DNA of 64,000 nt. Origin: Luteococcus sp038433155. GTDB lineage: Bacteria > Actinomycetota > Actinomycetes > Propionibacteriales > Propionibacteriaceae. Below the pieces are notes generated by a model. The model was not told where the DNA came from. It saw nothing but the letters and a program-made list of their open reading frames with translations, and did no database searches. How positions within the stretch are numbered: the first letter of the stretch is position 1; the number at the start of each line of letters is the position of its first letter. Location of the stretch: the NCBI RefSeq assembly GCF_038433155.1, contig NZ_JBCDMW010000026.1, positions 1 through 64,000 on the forward strand, read 5' to 3'. Of this stretch, positions 24,769-33,525 are shown piece by piece. Made by a program: the position numbers and the translations under genes.

Positions 24769-24990
24769 TCACCAGCTGATGGTGATCTCCAGCTCGGACT
24801 CCTCGCCGGCCTCCAGCTCCACCTCCAGCGTCACCCGCTTGGGCACCGGCACCACCACCTCCCGGTCCCCGTGGCTCACCCGCAACTGGTTGTGCCGGGA
24901 CAGGTCGTCGGCAATCTCGCGTAGCCGGGCGGCCGCCTCCTCCCGGGTCATGGTCTGTTCGGTCTCGTTCTCATAGAGTTCGTCACCCAT
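24769..24990 (-). CDS. Amphi-Trp domain protein
   Basis: A 73-residue protein that fits the amphi-Trp family: an acidic lead, a helix (TREEAAARLREIADDLSRH) and beta strands ending in ELEITISW with the terminal Trp. The family is common in actinobacteria and archaea and has no known job. It is convergent with the HAD gene. Confidence 0.8.
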   Translation of the reverse strand: MGDELYENETEQTMTREEAAARLREIADDLSRHNQLRVSHGDREVVVPVPKRVTLEVELEAGEESELEITISW

Positions 24991-25028
24991 GGCTCCATCC
25001 CATCAGACATTCGGGGCATGCGGGGTGT

Positions 25029-25138
25029 CAGTTTCGCGCGCCACGATGCGATGGCTCACCAACCCTGCGCCTGGTGGCTGAAGCTTCGCGCGCCCAGTGT
25101 CGGGATCGCGCGCCCTGCTGTCCTGGCGCGCGAAACTG
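25029..25138. repeat. Inverted repeat with 15-bp arms
   Basis: CAGTTTCGCGCGCCA at 25029-25043 is exactly matched in reverse by TGGCGCGCGAAACTG at 25124-25138. Between the arms are two more TCGCGCGCC copies (about 25085 and 25106). It lies in the 167-base gap between the amphi-Trp gene and the tRNA; no gene is visible there. Confidence 0.8.
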
Positions 25139-25157
25139 CCGCCTCGTGGCGTGTCTG

Positions 25158-25234
25158 TGGTGCGGCGTGTGGGGCTCGAACCCACGACCCAGGGATTATG
25201 AGTCCCCTGCTCTGACCGGCTGAGCTAACGCCGC
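25158..25234 (-). tRNA. tRNA-Met (CAT anticodon)
   Basis: The reverse strand reads GCGGCGTTAGCTCAGC at the 5' end. The 7-bp acceptor stem GCGGCGT/ACGCCGC is perfect, the anticodon loop is CTCATAA, the T arm has GGGTTCGAGCCCC, and CCA is encoded at 25158-25160. CAT could be elongator Met or the Ile tRNA modified to lysidine; I favour Met but cannot separate them without comparison. The start is not of the initiator type. Confidence 0.9.
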
Positions 25235-25304
25235 ATGAAGAGGCAGCCTATCGCCTCGGGAGCAGCTCCCGGACTCGGTGGTCAGCAGTGGAGGCCCCGG
25301 CAAC

Positions 25305-26588
25305 TCAGACGTAGTCCTCGTAGGCCACCAGGTCCAGCACCCCGTTGCCGGACAGGCCGAACAGGATCACCTCGCCGTCGGCCGCGGTCCGGGCGTACTT
25401 GATGGCCTCCGCGACGGCGTGGGTGGACTCCGGCGCCGGGATGATCCCCTCGGTGCGGGCAAACTGCAGGCCGGCGGCAAAGGCGTCGTCCTGCTCCACG
25501 GCGGTGGCCGCCATCAGGCCCAGGTTGACCGCGTGCGAGACCATCGGGGACATGCCGTGGTAGCGCAGGCCGCCGGAGTGGATGGCGGGCGGCACGAAGT
25601 CCGAGCCCAGGGTGTGCATCTTCAGCATCGGGGTCAGCCCGGCCACGTCGCCGTAGTCATAGCGGAACTCGCCCTGGGTGAGCGACGGGCAGGCGGCCGG
25701 CTCACAGGCCACGAAGCGGGTGGTGGTGCCCTCGCGCAGGTTCTGCCCGATCAGCGGGAAAGTCAGCCCGGCCAGGTTGGAGCCGCCACCGGCACAGGCG
25801 AAGACCACGTCGGCCTGCTTCTCCCCCGCCTGCGTGAGCTGCTCCAGCGCCTCGATCCCGATCACCGTCTGGTGCAGCATCACGTGGTTCAGCACGCTGC
25901 CCAGCGCGTAGTGCACGTCGTCGTGCTGCGCCGCCACCTCGACCGCCTCGCTGATCGCCATCCCCAGGCTGCCGGTGGTGTCCGGGTGGTCGGCCAGCAT
26001 TGTGCGGCCGGCCTCGGTCAGCTCGCTGGGCGACGGGTGGCAGACACTGCCATAGACCTCCATCTGGGCCCGCCGATAGGGCTTGGAGTCATAGGAGGAA
26101 CGCACCTGCCAGACCTCGCAGGTCATGTCGAACAGCGCGCAGGCCAGGCTCAGCGAGGCGCCCCACTGGCCGGCGCCGGTCTCGGTGGTGAGCTTGGTGA
26201 TGCCCTCCTGCTTGTTGTACCAGGCCTGGGGAATGGCGGTGTTGGGCTTGTGGGAGCCGGCGGGGCTGACGCCCTCGTACTTGTAGTAGATCCGGGCCCC
26301 GGTCCCCAGGGCAGCCTCCAACCGGGTGGCGCGGATCAGCGGCGAGGGGCGCCACTTGGCATAGACCTCCCGCACGGGCTGCGGAATCTCGATCCACCGC
26401 TCGGTGGCCGCTTCCTGCTGGATCAGGGCCATCGGGAACAGCGGGGCCAGGTCCTGCGGGGCAAGCGGCTCCCGGGTGGCCGGGTTCAGCGCCGGGGCCA
26501 TCGGCTCCGGGAAGTCCGCGGCCAGGTTGTACCAGTGGGTGGGAACCGTGCTGGGGACCTGTTCCCCGGTGCCGAGCTGCGCCTCCAT
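25305..26588 (-). CDS. TrpB-like PLP-dependent enzyme (TrpB2 type)
   Basis: A 427-residue fold-type II PLP enzyme of the TrpB2 class: YYKYEGVSPAGSHKPNTA with the PLP Lys, TETGAGQWG, and CAGGGSNLAGLTFP for the phosphate-binding loop. It converts indole and serine to tryptophan, or removes water from a serine-like substrate without TrpA. No trpA is near, in line with the TrpB2 class. GAGGAGG precedes the ATG at 26588. It is 71 bases downstream of otsB. Confidence 0.9.
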   Translation of the reverse strand: MEAQLGTGEQVPSTVPTHWYNLAADFPEPMAPALNPATREPLAPQDLAPLFPMALIQQEAATERWIEIPQPVREVYAKWRPSPLIRATRLEAALGTGARIYYKYEGVSPAGSHKPNTAIPQAWYNKQEGITKLTTETGAGQWGASLSLACALFDMTCEVWQVRSSYDSKPYRRAQMEVYGSVCHPSPSELTEAGRTMLADHPDTTGSLGMAISEAVEVAAQHDDVHYALGSVLNHVMLHQTVIGIEALEQLTQAGEKQADVVFACAGGGSNLAGLTFPLIGQNLREGTTTRFVACEPAACPSLTQGEFRYDYGDVAGLTPMLKMHTLGSDFVPPAIHSGGLRYHGMSPMVSHAVNLGLMAATAVEQDDAFAAGLQFARTEGIIPAPESTHAVAEAIKYARTAADGEVILFGLSGNGVLDLVAYEDYV

Positions 26589-26659
26589 CGTGACCTCCTC
26601 GTCCGATCCCGGGCGGCCTCTGCCTCCCCGTCGGGCCGAGACTAGCCAAGCCGGGACGC

Positions 26660-27568
26660 TCAGGAGGCCTTGTCCAGTGCCCGGATCAGCTCCTGCATCC
26701 AGGCCGCGATCCCTTCCGGGCCGCCGCACAACACGTCGGCCTGCTCCGCCACGGTGGGCTGCTCCACCGAGGCAGCCACCACGCACACCCCAGTGACGCC
26801 CTGCTCGCGCAGCTGCTTGATCCGGGCGAAGGCCGCCAGGTCACCCAGGTCATCGCCCATCATCACCAGCACCGCCGGGTGGAAGCGGGTGACCAGGGCG
26901 TCGATCCCGTCGCCCTTGGTGGTGCTGGAGGAACGCAGCTCAATCACATTGCGCCCGGGTTCCACCACCAGGCCGTGCTTCTCGGCGATCTTGGCGACGG
27001 GCTGCTCCAGCCAGGCCAGGGCGCCGGACGGATCGCTGGCCCGACGGGTGTGCACCCCGATGGCCCGGCCCTTGTCCTCCAGCACCACGCCGGACAGGTC
27101 CACCGGCGCGTCGGGGGCGGCCAGCAGCTCACCCAGTTCCTCCCGGGCCAGGGCGACGCCCTCCGGCACCGGCGGCATGGTCAGCTCGCCGCTGGCGGCG
27201 TCCCACTGCTCCTGGGAGTACTGGCCCAGCAGCACCAGCCGGGAGAACCCGTCGTGCTCGTCCAGCCGGCCCAGTTCCCGGGCGGCCGCCACCGGACGGC
27301 CGGTGACGATGGCGATCTGCCCCAGCCGTCCGCCCAGGGTGGCGAAGGCCTCCCGGGCGTCGGGATTGATCACGGCATCCTCGGGCCGGGGCACGATTCC
27401 GGACAGGGTGCCGTCGAAGTCACTGGCCAGCAGCGTGTTGCCGGGGTCCGCGACGATCGCCGCGATGGCCTGTTCGCCGTCCGGGGTGACCGGGAACCAC
27501 TCGCCGGGGGCCGGAAAGTCGTCGGGCTGGATCAGGTTGCCGGATACATGGTGCGACATCGAACTCAT
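26660..27568 (-). CDS. otsB: Trehalose-6-phosphate phosphatase
   Basis: OtsB, 302 residues, removes phosphate from trehalose-6-phosphate made by OtsA. HAD motif I is DFDGTLSGIV (about 50), motif II is in IVTGRPV, motif III in RNVIELRSSSTTKGDG and motif IV in MMGDDLGDLAAF. The N-terminal 40 residues are an extra lead. ATGs at 27568 and 27559 are both possible. It is divergent from otsA with a 108-base shared control region. Confidence 0.93.
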   Translation of the reverse strand: MSSMSHHVSGNLIQPDDFPAPGEWFPVTPDGEQAIAAIVADPGNTLLASDFDGTLSGIVPRPEDAVINPDAREAFATLGGRLGQIAIVTGRPVAAARELGRLDEHDGFSRLVLLGQYSQEQWDAASGELTMPPVPEGVALAREELGELLAAPDAPVDLSGVVLEDKGRAIGVHTRRASDPSGALAWLEQPVAKIAEKHGLVVEPGRNVIELRSSSTTKGDGIDALVTRFHPAVLVMMGDDLGDLAAFARIKQLREQGVTGVCVVAASVEQPTVAEQADVLCGGPEGIAAWMQELIRALDKAS

Positions 27569-27676
27569 GGCTCCAGCCTGCCACGAACCCGGCCAATTCC
27601 ACCCAAAGGGTGGGGGCCGTTGAATTGGTGGAGGGATAGGGTCGAAGCGAACCATCTCAGGGATGTGAGGGAACAG

Positions 27677-29062
27677 ATGAACACCGCAGACTTCGTCGTC
27701 GTCGCCAACCGCCTGCCCGTTGACCGCAAGACCGGGCCCGATGGGGAACCCATCTGGCGGACCTCCCCCGGGGGACTGGTCACCGCCCTGGAGCCGGTGA
27801 TGAAGCGCAAGGGCGGCGCCTGGATCGGGTGGCACGGTGCCCCGGACGAGACCATCGACGGCTTCACCCATGAGGGCTACCAGATTGTCCCGGTGCCACT
27901 GAGCACGCACGACGTCGAGGACTTCTACGAGGGCTTCAGCAATGCCACGCTGTGGCCGCTCTACCATGACGTGGTCGCCCCACCGGAATTCCACCGCGAA
28001 TGGTGGGACTGCTACCGCGAGGTCAACCGGCGCTTCGCGCAGGCCGCCGCCGACGTGGCCGCCCAGGGCGCCACCGTGTGGGTGCAGGACTATCAGCTGC
28101 ACCTGGTGCCCACCATGCTGCGCGAGCTGCGCCCGGACCTGCGGATCGGCTTCTTCCTGCACATCCCCTTCCCGCCCAAGGAACTCTTCCAGCAGCTGCC
28201 CTGGCGCAAGGAGCTGGTGGAGGGCCTCCTGGGCGCCGACCTGATTGGCTTCCAGCTGCCCGGCGGGGCCGCCAACTTCGTCCGGTTGGCCAAGCGCCTG
28301 TCCGGGGTGCAGGTGAGCCGGGAGACCATCTCCATGCCCGACGGGCGCACGGTGCTGGCCAAGGCCTACCCCATCTCGATCGACGCCGACGGGTTCAAGG
28401 CGCTGGCCGAGGATCCTGACGTGGTGGCCGAGGCCCAGCAGCTGCGCGAGGACCTTGGCAACCCGAAGACCATCCTGCTGGGCGTCGACCGGCTGGACTA
28501 CACCAAGGGGCTGCGGCAGCGGATCCGGGCCGTCGGGGAGCTCTTCCAGTCCGGCCAGCTGGATCCCGACGAGGTGCGCTTCCTGCAGGTGGCCACCCCG
28601 TCGCGGGAGCGGGTGGAGGAATACCGCAAGCTGCGCGACGACATCGACCTGCTGGTGGGCCGGATCAATTCCAAGGTGGGGCCGCTGGGCAGCCCGGCGA
28701 TCGTCTACCGGCACGACTCCTACCCCCGCACCTCCATGGCGGCCATGTACTCCATTGCCGACATCATGGTGGTCACTCCCCTGCGCGACGGGATGAACCT
28801 GGTTGCCAAGGAGTACGTCGCCTGCCATGGCGACAACAACGGCGCCCTGGTGTTGAGCGAGTTCGCCGGCGCGGCGCGGGAGATGAAGCAGGCCTACCAG
28901 TGCAATCCGCACGACCTGAACGGGATGAAGCAGACCATCATGCGGGCGGTCAATGACACCCGCGCCAACCGCTCCCGTCGGATCCGGGCGCTGCGCAAGC
29001 AGGTCTTCTCCCACCAGATCGACGACTGGGCCAATGACTTCCTGACCGACCTGGCGGGCTGA
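27677..29062 (+). CDS. otsA: Trehalose-6-phosphate synthase
   Basis: OtsA, 461 residues, GT20 family, joins UDP- (or ADP-/GDP-) glucose and glucose-6-phosphate. Visible are the N-terminal FVVVANRLPVDR, SPGGLVTAL, VWVQDYQLHLVPTML, IGFFLHIPFPP, LLGVDRLDYTKGL, and the C-terminal PLRDGMNLVAKEYVA. Trehalose protects against osmotic and drying stress and is a carbon store in propionibacteria. GAGGGAAC precedes the ATG. Paired divergently with otsB. Confidence 0.96.
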   Translation: MNTADFVVVANRLPVDRKTGPDGEPIWRTSPGGLVTALEPVMKRKGGAWIGWHGAPDETIDGFTHEGYQIVPVPLSTHDVEDFYEGFSNATLWPLYHDVVAPPEFHREWWDCYREVNRRFAQAAADVAAQGATVWVQDYQLHLVPTMLRELRPDLRIGFFLHIPFPPKELFQQLPWRKELVEGLLGADLIGFQLPGGAANFVRLAKRLSGVQVSRETISMPDGRTVLAKAYPISIDADGFKALAEDPDVVAEAQQLREDLGNPKTILLGVDRLDYTKGLRQRIRAVGELFQSGQLDPDEVRFLQVATPSRERVEEYRKLRDDIDLLVGRINSKVGPLGSPAIVYRHDSYPRTSMAAMYSIADIMVVTPLRDGMNLVAKEYVACHGDNNGALVLSEFAGAAREMKQAYQCNPHDLNGMKQTIMRAVNDTRANRSRRIRALRKQVFSHQIDDWANDFLTDLAG

Positions 29063-29076
29063 GACCGCGGGGGCGC

Positions 29077-29982
29077 TCAGCCCAGCACCAGCAGGACGAC
29101 CGGCAGCATCACCATCCCCACCAAGATGCTGACGCTGTTCATCAGGGTGCTCAACTGCACGTCACCCCGGATCTGGGCGGTGAAGCCGGGTGTCATGGAG
29201 GCCACGGGGGCGAACAGCACCATGGCCACCAGCACCCGGTATTCGCGCGGCACCGGCAGGAACCAGACCGCCGCGGCGCACAGCGCGCAGACCAGGTAGC
29301 GCACCCCCAGGTAGCGGCCGGCCTGCCGGAAGCGGTCGCCGTCCAACCCCACCTCCAGCCCCACACCGATCATCAGCATGGCCAGAAAGGTGTTGGCCGC
29401 GCCCACAGTGGAGGTGAAGGTGATCACGGCGTCGGGAAGCCGCACGTGCGCCAGGTTGAGCAGCAGCAGGGCGATGTAGACGTCGAAGACCACCGAGCTG
29501 AACATTGCCCGCAGGAAGCGGCCCACGGTGGTGCGGCGGCTCTCGTCCGCCAGGCCGGTGCCCCAGGCGTAGCCGATCCCGGCGGCCCCCAGGGCATTGC
29601 CGATGTCGAAGATGCTGGCCTGGACCACGGCGGCGGGTCCCATGAATCCGGCCAGGTAGGGCGTCGCGAAGGCGCCCATGTTGAAGCTGGGCAGGTTGAT
29701 CACCGCGAAGGCCTGCGCCTGGCGGCCCCGGCGGCGCTCCATTGTCAGAGCGGTCACCTGCAGCACCAGGTTGACGGCCAGCCCCAGCCCGGCCAACCCG
29801 AGCAGGGGCAGCGGGATCTGGTGCTGGTTGAAGGAGGTGATCAGCGCGCAGGGCAGGGTGATCCGCAGCACGATCTTGGCGAACAGCTCGAAGTCGCTGG
29901 CCCGTACCCACCCGAGCCGTTTGATCCAGAAACCGACAGCGATGATCGCCACCAGGGACAGGGCCTTGACCAGGATGTCCAT
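29077..29982 (-). CDS. AEC-family transporter
   Basis: A 301-residue membrane protein of the auxin efflux carrier family with about ten helices in two halves of five. The conserved NLPSFNMGAFATPYLAG and the C-terminal VLFAPVASMTPGFTAQ hold the helix breaks of this fold. Bacterial members move malate, lactate or amino acids; the substrate here is unknown. Convergent with otsA (14-base gap) and preceded by a small gene at 30014 with which it probably shares a transcript. Confidence 0.88.
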   Translation of the reverse strand: MDILVKALSLVAIIAVGFWIKRLGWVRASDFELFAKIVLRITLPCALITSFNQHQIPLPLLGLAGLGLAVNLVLQVTALTMERRRGRQAQAFAVINLPSFNMGAFATPYLAGFMGPAAVVQASIFDIGNALGAAGIGYAWGTGLADESRRTTVGRFLRAMFSSVVFDVYIALLLLNLAHVRLPDAVITFTSTVGAANTFLAMLMIGVGLEVGLDGDRFRQAGRYLGVRYLVCALCAAAVWFLPVPREYRVLVAMVLFAPVASMTPGFTAQIRGDVQLSTLMNSVSILVGMVMLPVVLLVLG

Positions 29983-30013
29983 CAGGCGACCACCGCCGGC
30001 CTCACCCGGGGGC

Positions 30014-30220
30014 TCAAGCCCCCTGCTGCGGTTCCCGCAGGTGCCCGCCGTGACGCAGCATCGTCACCTCGAGCTCTTCCAGGTCCTGCTGCCGCACCGC
30101 CACCCGGACGGGCCCGCCGTCGTCGTGCAGCTCGACGTGCAGGTTCCGCTCGGTGGCGGTGGACACGGCCGCGCGGGCCTTCTCCACCGACGCGAATTCA
30201 AAGAACACCGGTTCAGACAT
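30014..30220 (-). CDS. Small conserved-looking protein, unknown function
   Basis: A 68-residue soluble protein with a strand-helix-strand-helix order: VFFEFASVEKARAAVSTATERN, then LHVELHDDGGPVRVAVRQQDLEELEVTMLRHG. It resembles small ferredoxin-like regulatory or ligand-binding folds, but I recognise no family. It precedes the AEC transporter gene by 31 bases on the same strand. Confidence 0.6.
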   Translation of the reverse strand: MSEPVFFEFASVEKARAAVSTATERNLHVELHDDGGPVRVAVRQQDLEELEVTMLRHGGHLREPQQGA

Positions 30221-30331
30221 GGGACCAGACTAGGGCGAATACTCTGCCCACGGCGAAATCACCTCACCCCAAAGGATGGAAAAGGCTGTTCTCGGTGGCT
30301 CTGGTGACACGGCCGGCCCTACAAAGGAAGC

Positions 30332-31021
30332 ATGAGCAATCCCACGAAGAAGTCCCCCAACCAAGAGTCACCCACCAAGGAACAGGCTCGGCTGGAGGCC
30401 CAGCAGCTGGGCGAGACCGGCAAGCAGCAGGCGTCCGAGGTCAAGGACCAGGCCGTCGATGCCACGCGCCAGGTGACCGATCAGGCCAAGCAGCAGGCCG
30501 CCGACGTGGCCGGCGAGGCCAAGGACCAGATCCGCGGCCTGCTGGACACCACCGCCGGTGAACTGCGCGGCCGCGCCGGGGAGGGCCAGACTGCCCTGGC
30601 TGGCACCGTGCGAGCCCTCAGCGACGAGATGCGACAGCTGACCAGCGAGTCCTCTGCCAGTGGCCCAGTGGCCCAGCTGGCCGGCGACCTGGCTGGCCGG
30701 GGGCAGAATCTGGCCGGGTGGCTGGAACACCACGAACCGGATGATGTACTGCGCGAGGTGCGTCGTTTCGCCGCCCGCAAGCCCACCACCTTCCTGGCCC
30801 TGGCCGCCGGTGCCGGTCTGCTGGCCGGGCGCCTGGCCCGCGGCACCCGGGAGCTGGCCCAGGAAGACCAGGCTCCCCAGCTGGCCAACACCCAGTACCC
30901 GCAGCGCGTGGTGACCCACGAGGCCTACCCGCCGGTGGCGGCCGACCCTGCCCCGGTCAACCCCGCCCTGGCCAACCCGACCGTCACCGATCCCTACCTG
31001 GCCGACGGTGGTCTGCGATGA
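30332..31021 (+). CDS. Coiled-coil membrane-associated protein of a holin/DUF3618 operon
   Basis: A 229-residue protein rich in Lys, Gln, Ala and Glu. Residues 15-115 form amphipathic helices like LEA or apolipoproteins (KQQASEVKDQAVDATRQVTD); residues 140-170 are ARKPTTFLALAAGAGLLAG, one membrane segment; the tail is Pro/Ala-rich. AAAGGA precedes the ATG. It overlaps the next gene as ATGA. The three-gene set occurs in many actinobacteria and is thought to serve envelope stress, but the role is unproven. Confidence 0.75.
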   Translation: MSNPTKKSPNQESPTKEQARLEAQQLGETGKQQASEVKDQAVDATRQVTDQAKQQAADVAGEAKDQIRGLLDTTAGELRGRAGEGQTALAGTVRALSDEMRQLTSESSASGPVAQLAGDLAGRGQNLAGWLEHHEPDDVLREVRRFAARKPTTFLALAAGAGLLAGRLARGTRELAQEDQAPQLANTQYPQRVVTHEAYPPVAADPAPVNPALANPTVTDPYLADGGLR

Positions 31022-31461
31022 GCACTCCCCTGGCCCAACCGCCCGTCGGCGGCTCCCAGGATGACCGGTCGATCGGCGAGATCGTCGGCGATCTGAGCCA
31101 GAACTTCAGCACCCTGGTGCACCAGGAGTTGGAGCTGGCCAAGGCCGAGCTCAAGCAGGATGCCGGCCGCGCCGGCAAGGGCGCGGGCATGCTCGCCGGG
31201 GCCGGTATCACTGCCCACTTGGCTCTGCTGTTCGCCTCGCTCGGCCTGTGGTGGACCATTGCCATCCTGATCGGAAATCATGACCACCCCGCGTTGGGTT
31301 GGTCCGGGCTGATCCTGGCCGTGCTGTGGGGCGTCATCGCGACGGTCCTCGGCCTGACCGGAAAGAAGTCCCTGCAGGAGGTAAACGGCCTCCCCCAGAC
31401 CACTGAGACCGCCAAGCAGATTCCCGATGCCCTGAAGGGGCACGAGGAGAGGAACCGATGA
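31018..31461 (+). CDS. Phage-holin-superfamily / YqjE-like membrane protein
   Basis: A 147-residue protein with a soluble N-terminal helix (SIGEIVGDLSQNFSTLVHQELELAKAELKQD) and two membrane helices (ITAHLALLFASLGLWWTIAIL and LILAVLWGVIATVLGL). This is the DUF1469 pattern. Members are not phage lysis proteins but small envelope proteins of unknown job. It is overlapped at both ends by its operon partners (ATGA each time), so the three are strictly co-translated. Confidence 0.85.
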   Translation: MSTPLAQPPVGGSQDDRSIGEIVGDLSQNFSTLVHQELELAKAELKQDAGRAGKGAGMLAGAGITAHLALLFASLGLWWTIAILIGNHDHPALGWSGLILAVLWGVIATVLGLTGKKSLQEVNGLPQTTETAKQIPDALKGHEERNR

Positions 31462-32144
31462 GCAATCCCGAGCAGATCCGGCATGACATTGAGCGCACGC
31501 GCGCCAACCTGAGCCAGGACGTCAACGCGCTGGCCGACAACGCCAACCCCAAGACCGTGGCCCAGAACCAGGTGGACAAGGCCAAGCAGGAGGTCGCCGG
31601 GAAGGTGACCCAGGTCAAGGAGAAGGTCTTCGGCAGCGAGGACGACTTCCGCGACGAGGGGCTGGCCGGCCAGGCCTCCGACGGCCTGCAGCAGGCCCGG
31701 GACCGGGCAGCCGGGGCGATGGACCAGGCCCAGCAGAACCTGGCCGGAACCCCCGCCACCGTGAAGCAGCGCACCCGCGGCAACCCGCTGGCCGCCGGCC
31801 TGATCGCCTTCGGTCTGGGCGCCCTGGTGGGCGGCATGCTGCCCGCCACCAAGGCCGAGAAGCGCTATGTCGAGCAGGCCAAGGAGCAGGCGGAGCCCCA
31901 CCTGGAGCAGGCCAAGCAGGTGGCCCAGGACACCGTCCAGTCCCTGCAGGCGCCCGCCCAGGAGGCGGTGCAGTCGGTCAAGGAGACCGCCACCGACGCG
32001 GCCCAGACGGTCAAGCAGGAGGCCACCTCCGCCAAGGACGACGTCGCGGCCCAGGCCAAGCAGTCCACCGAGGACGTCAAGGACCAGGCCAAGCAGGCCA
32101 AGGATTCCGTGAAGGACCAGGCCCGGGACGACATCCAGAAGTGA
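31458..32144 (+). CDS. DUF3618 domain protein
   Basis: A 228-residue protein. The first 40 residues are the DUF3618 signature (PEQIRHDIERTRANLSQDVNALADNANP). Residues 110-135 (NPLAAGLIAFGLGALVGGMLP) form one membrane helix, and the last 90 are Lys/Gln/Ala repeats (EQAKQVAQDTVQ, KEATSAKDD) predicted as a coiled coil. Third and last gene of the operon, followed by a strong hairpin. Confidence 0.88.
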   Translation: MSNPEQIRHDIERTRANLSQDVNALADNANPKTVAQNQVDKAKQEVAGKVTQVKEKVFGSEDDFRDEGLAGQASDGLQQARDRAAGAMDQAQQNLAGTPATVKQRTRGNPLAAGLIAFGLGALVGGMLPATKAEKRYVEQAKEQAEPHLEQAKQVAQDTVQSLQAPAQEAVQSVKETATDAAQTVKQEATSAKDDVAAQAKQSTEDVKDQAKQAKDSVKDQARDDIQK

Positions 32145-32168
32145 CCCGCGGACCTGTCCATCTGCTGT

Positions 32169-32197
32169 GGTGCCCGGCCGGATTCCGGCCGGGCACC
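32169..32197 (+). terminator. Terminator of the DUF3618 operon
   Basis: A perfect 13-bp GC-rich stem (GGTGCCCGGCCGG with its complement) closes the three-base loop ATT, 24 bases after the stop. No T run follows. Confidence 0.85.
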
Positions 32198-32244
32198 ATC
32201 GCGTCCTCCCCGGGTGAACCTGACAACGTGGCAGGGTGGGAGGC

Positions 32245-33516
32245 ATGACTTCTCGGGGATCGAAGTTCTACATCGTCATGCTCGCCGCCGGACTGACTGG
32301 CCTGACCGCATGTTCGGGAGGCACGCCTGCCGGCCAGGAGTCCAGCCCCGGCGGGGCCCAGCCCAGCGGCTCGGCCTCCGCCACGGGAGCCGCCAGCAGC
32401 GCGCCCGCTACCTCCGGCACCCCGGTGCCGGCCACCACGCCGTCGGCCAAGGCCACCGCCGCCGTTCTGGCGCCGGCCGCTGCGGTGGCACCGCCCGCCT
32501 CCGCGTCGCCGTTGGGCGGTGGCCGGGCCGCGTCGCTGGTGCGGGTGCAGGTGAACAACTGCACCGCCATGGCGCAGGGCACGGGTTTCTTCGTCGCCCC
32601 GAACATGGTGCTCACGGCGGGGCACCTGTTCAACAGCGGATCCACCATCAGCGTGCACAGCTCCGCCGGTGTGGTCCGCGGTGAGCTGCTGGGGCGGGAC
32701 GATGCCACCGACGTCGCACTGGTGCGGCTGCTGCCCACCCGCGACGGCGGCAAGCTGTCCGGGACACCGCTGGGCCTGGCAACCGCCGCTCCCGCCGCCG
32801 GCTCCCCGGTGACCATGATCGGCTTGCCCACCGGCCGCGACGCCCATTCCGCCGCCGGTCAGGTCAAGCAGGCCGGGCAGCAGGCCACCATCCTGGGCAA
32901 GCCCGTCTCCGGACTGGTCAGCCACACCGCCAATGCCCAGCCCGGCGTTTCCGGCGCTCCCCTGCTGGACGCCTCCGGCACGGTGGTGGCAATGGAGCTG
33001 GCCACCACCGCCGACGGCAAGGGCGACCATCACGCGGTCCCGATGGCCACGGTGGCCGCGACCGTGAAGCAGTGGCAGTCCGCCGGCAAGGCGCAGAAGC
33101 TGGCGGCCTGCAAGCAGGACGGCCCGCCGTCGATGACCTCCATCCACCCCGATGCGCCGGCCATCAAGACCGCGCTGCACCGCTACCTGGCGGGAATCAC
33201 GTACGCCACCGACAAGGACGACACCGGGTTGCTGGGCAAGGACGTCGCCTGGCAGGGGCTGTCCGCCCGGCTGCAGCAGACCCACGGCAGCGCAGACAAG
33301 TTCCTCGCCACTTTCAAGGGCGCCAAGCCCACCGCCGCCAATGTGGACAATCTGGAGATCACCGACCAGTTCACCGACACGCTGATCTGGACCGTGCAGC
33401 TGGAAGGGCCAGGCAAGGCCTGTCAGGTGCGCAAGCAGAAGGTGCTGCTGAGCTCCCAGCCCGGCCGCTGGGTGATTGACCAGGTCAGCGACCTGGAAGC
33501 CCCCCGGAAGTGTTGA
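32245..33516 (+). CDS. Lipoprotein trypsin-like serine protease
   Basis: A 423-residue secreted protein: a basic start, a hydrophobic segment and the lipobox LTAC near residue 23, then an Ala/Ser/Pro-rich linker to about 90. The trypsin-like domain has His in MVLTAGHLF, Asp in DATDVALVRL and Ser in GVSGAPLLD (the GxSG motif is intact). A C-terminal domain of about 150 residues with two Cys follows. It is probably tethered to the outer face of the membrane. GGGAGG is close to the ATG at 32245; a GTG nine bases upstream is an alternative. Confidence 0.85.
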   Translation: MTSRGSKFYIVMLAAGLTGLTACSGGTPAGQESSPGGAQPSGSASATGAASSAPATSGTPVPATTPSAKATAAVLAPAAAVAPPASASPLGGGRAASLVRVQVNNCTAMAQGTGFFVAPNMVLTAGHLFNSGSTISVHSSAGVVRGELLGRDDATDVALVRLLPTRDGGKLSGTPLGLATAAPAAGSPVTMIGLPTGRDAHSAAGQVKQAGQQATILGKPVSGLVSHTANAQPGVSGAPLLDASGTVVAMELATTADGKGDHHAVPMATVAATVKQWQSAGKAQKLAACKQDGPPSMTSIHPDAPAIKTALHRYLAGITYATDKDDTGLLGKDVAWQGLSARLQQTHGSADKFLATFKGAKPTAANVDNLEITDQFTDTLIWTVQLEGPGKACQVRKQKVLLSSQPGRWVIDQVSDLEAPRKC

Positions 33517-33525
33517 GCCGGCCCG

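Noticed and set aside
25018..25215. Short frames over the inverted repeat and tRNA
   Set aside because: They overlap the tRNA gene and the repeat and lack ribosome sites.
26879..27676. N-terminal extension of otsA
   Set aside because: Antisense to otsB; the family start and a good ribosome site are at 27677.
31018..31461. Phage lysis holin
   Set aside because: Despite the superfamily name, no endolysin or phage genes are near; the three-gene set is a chromosomal envelope operon.
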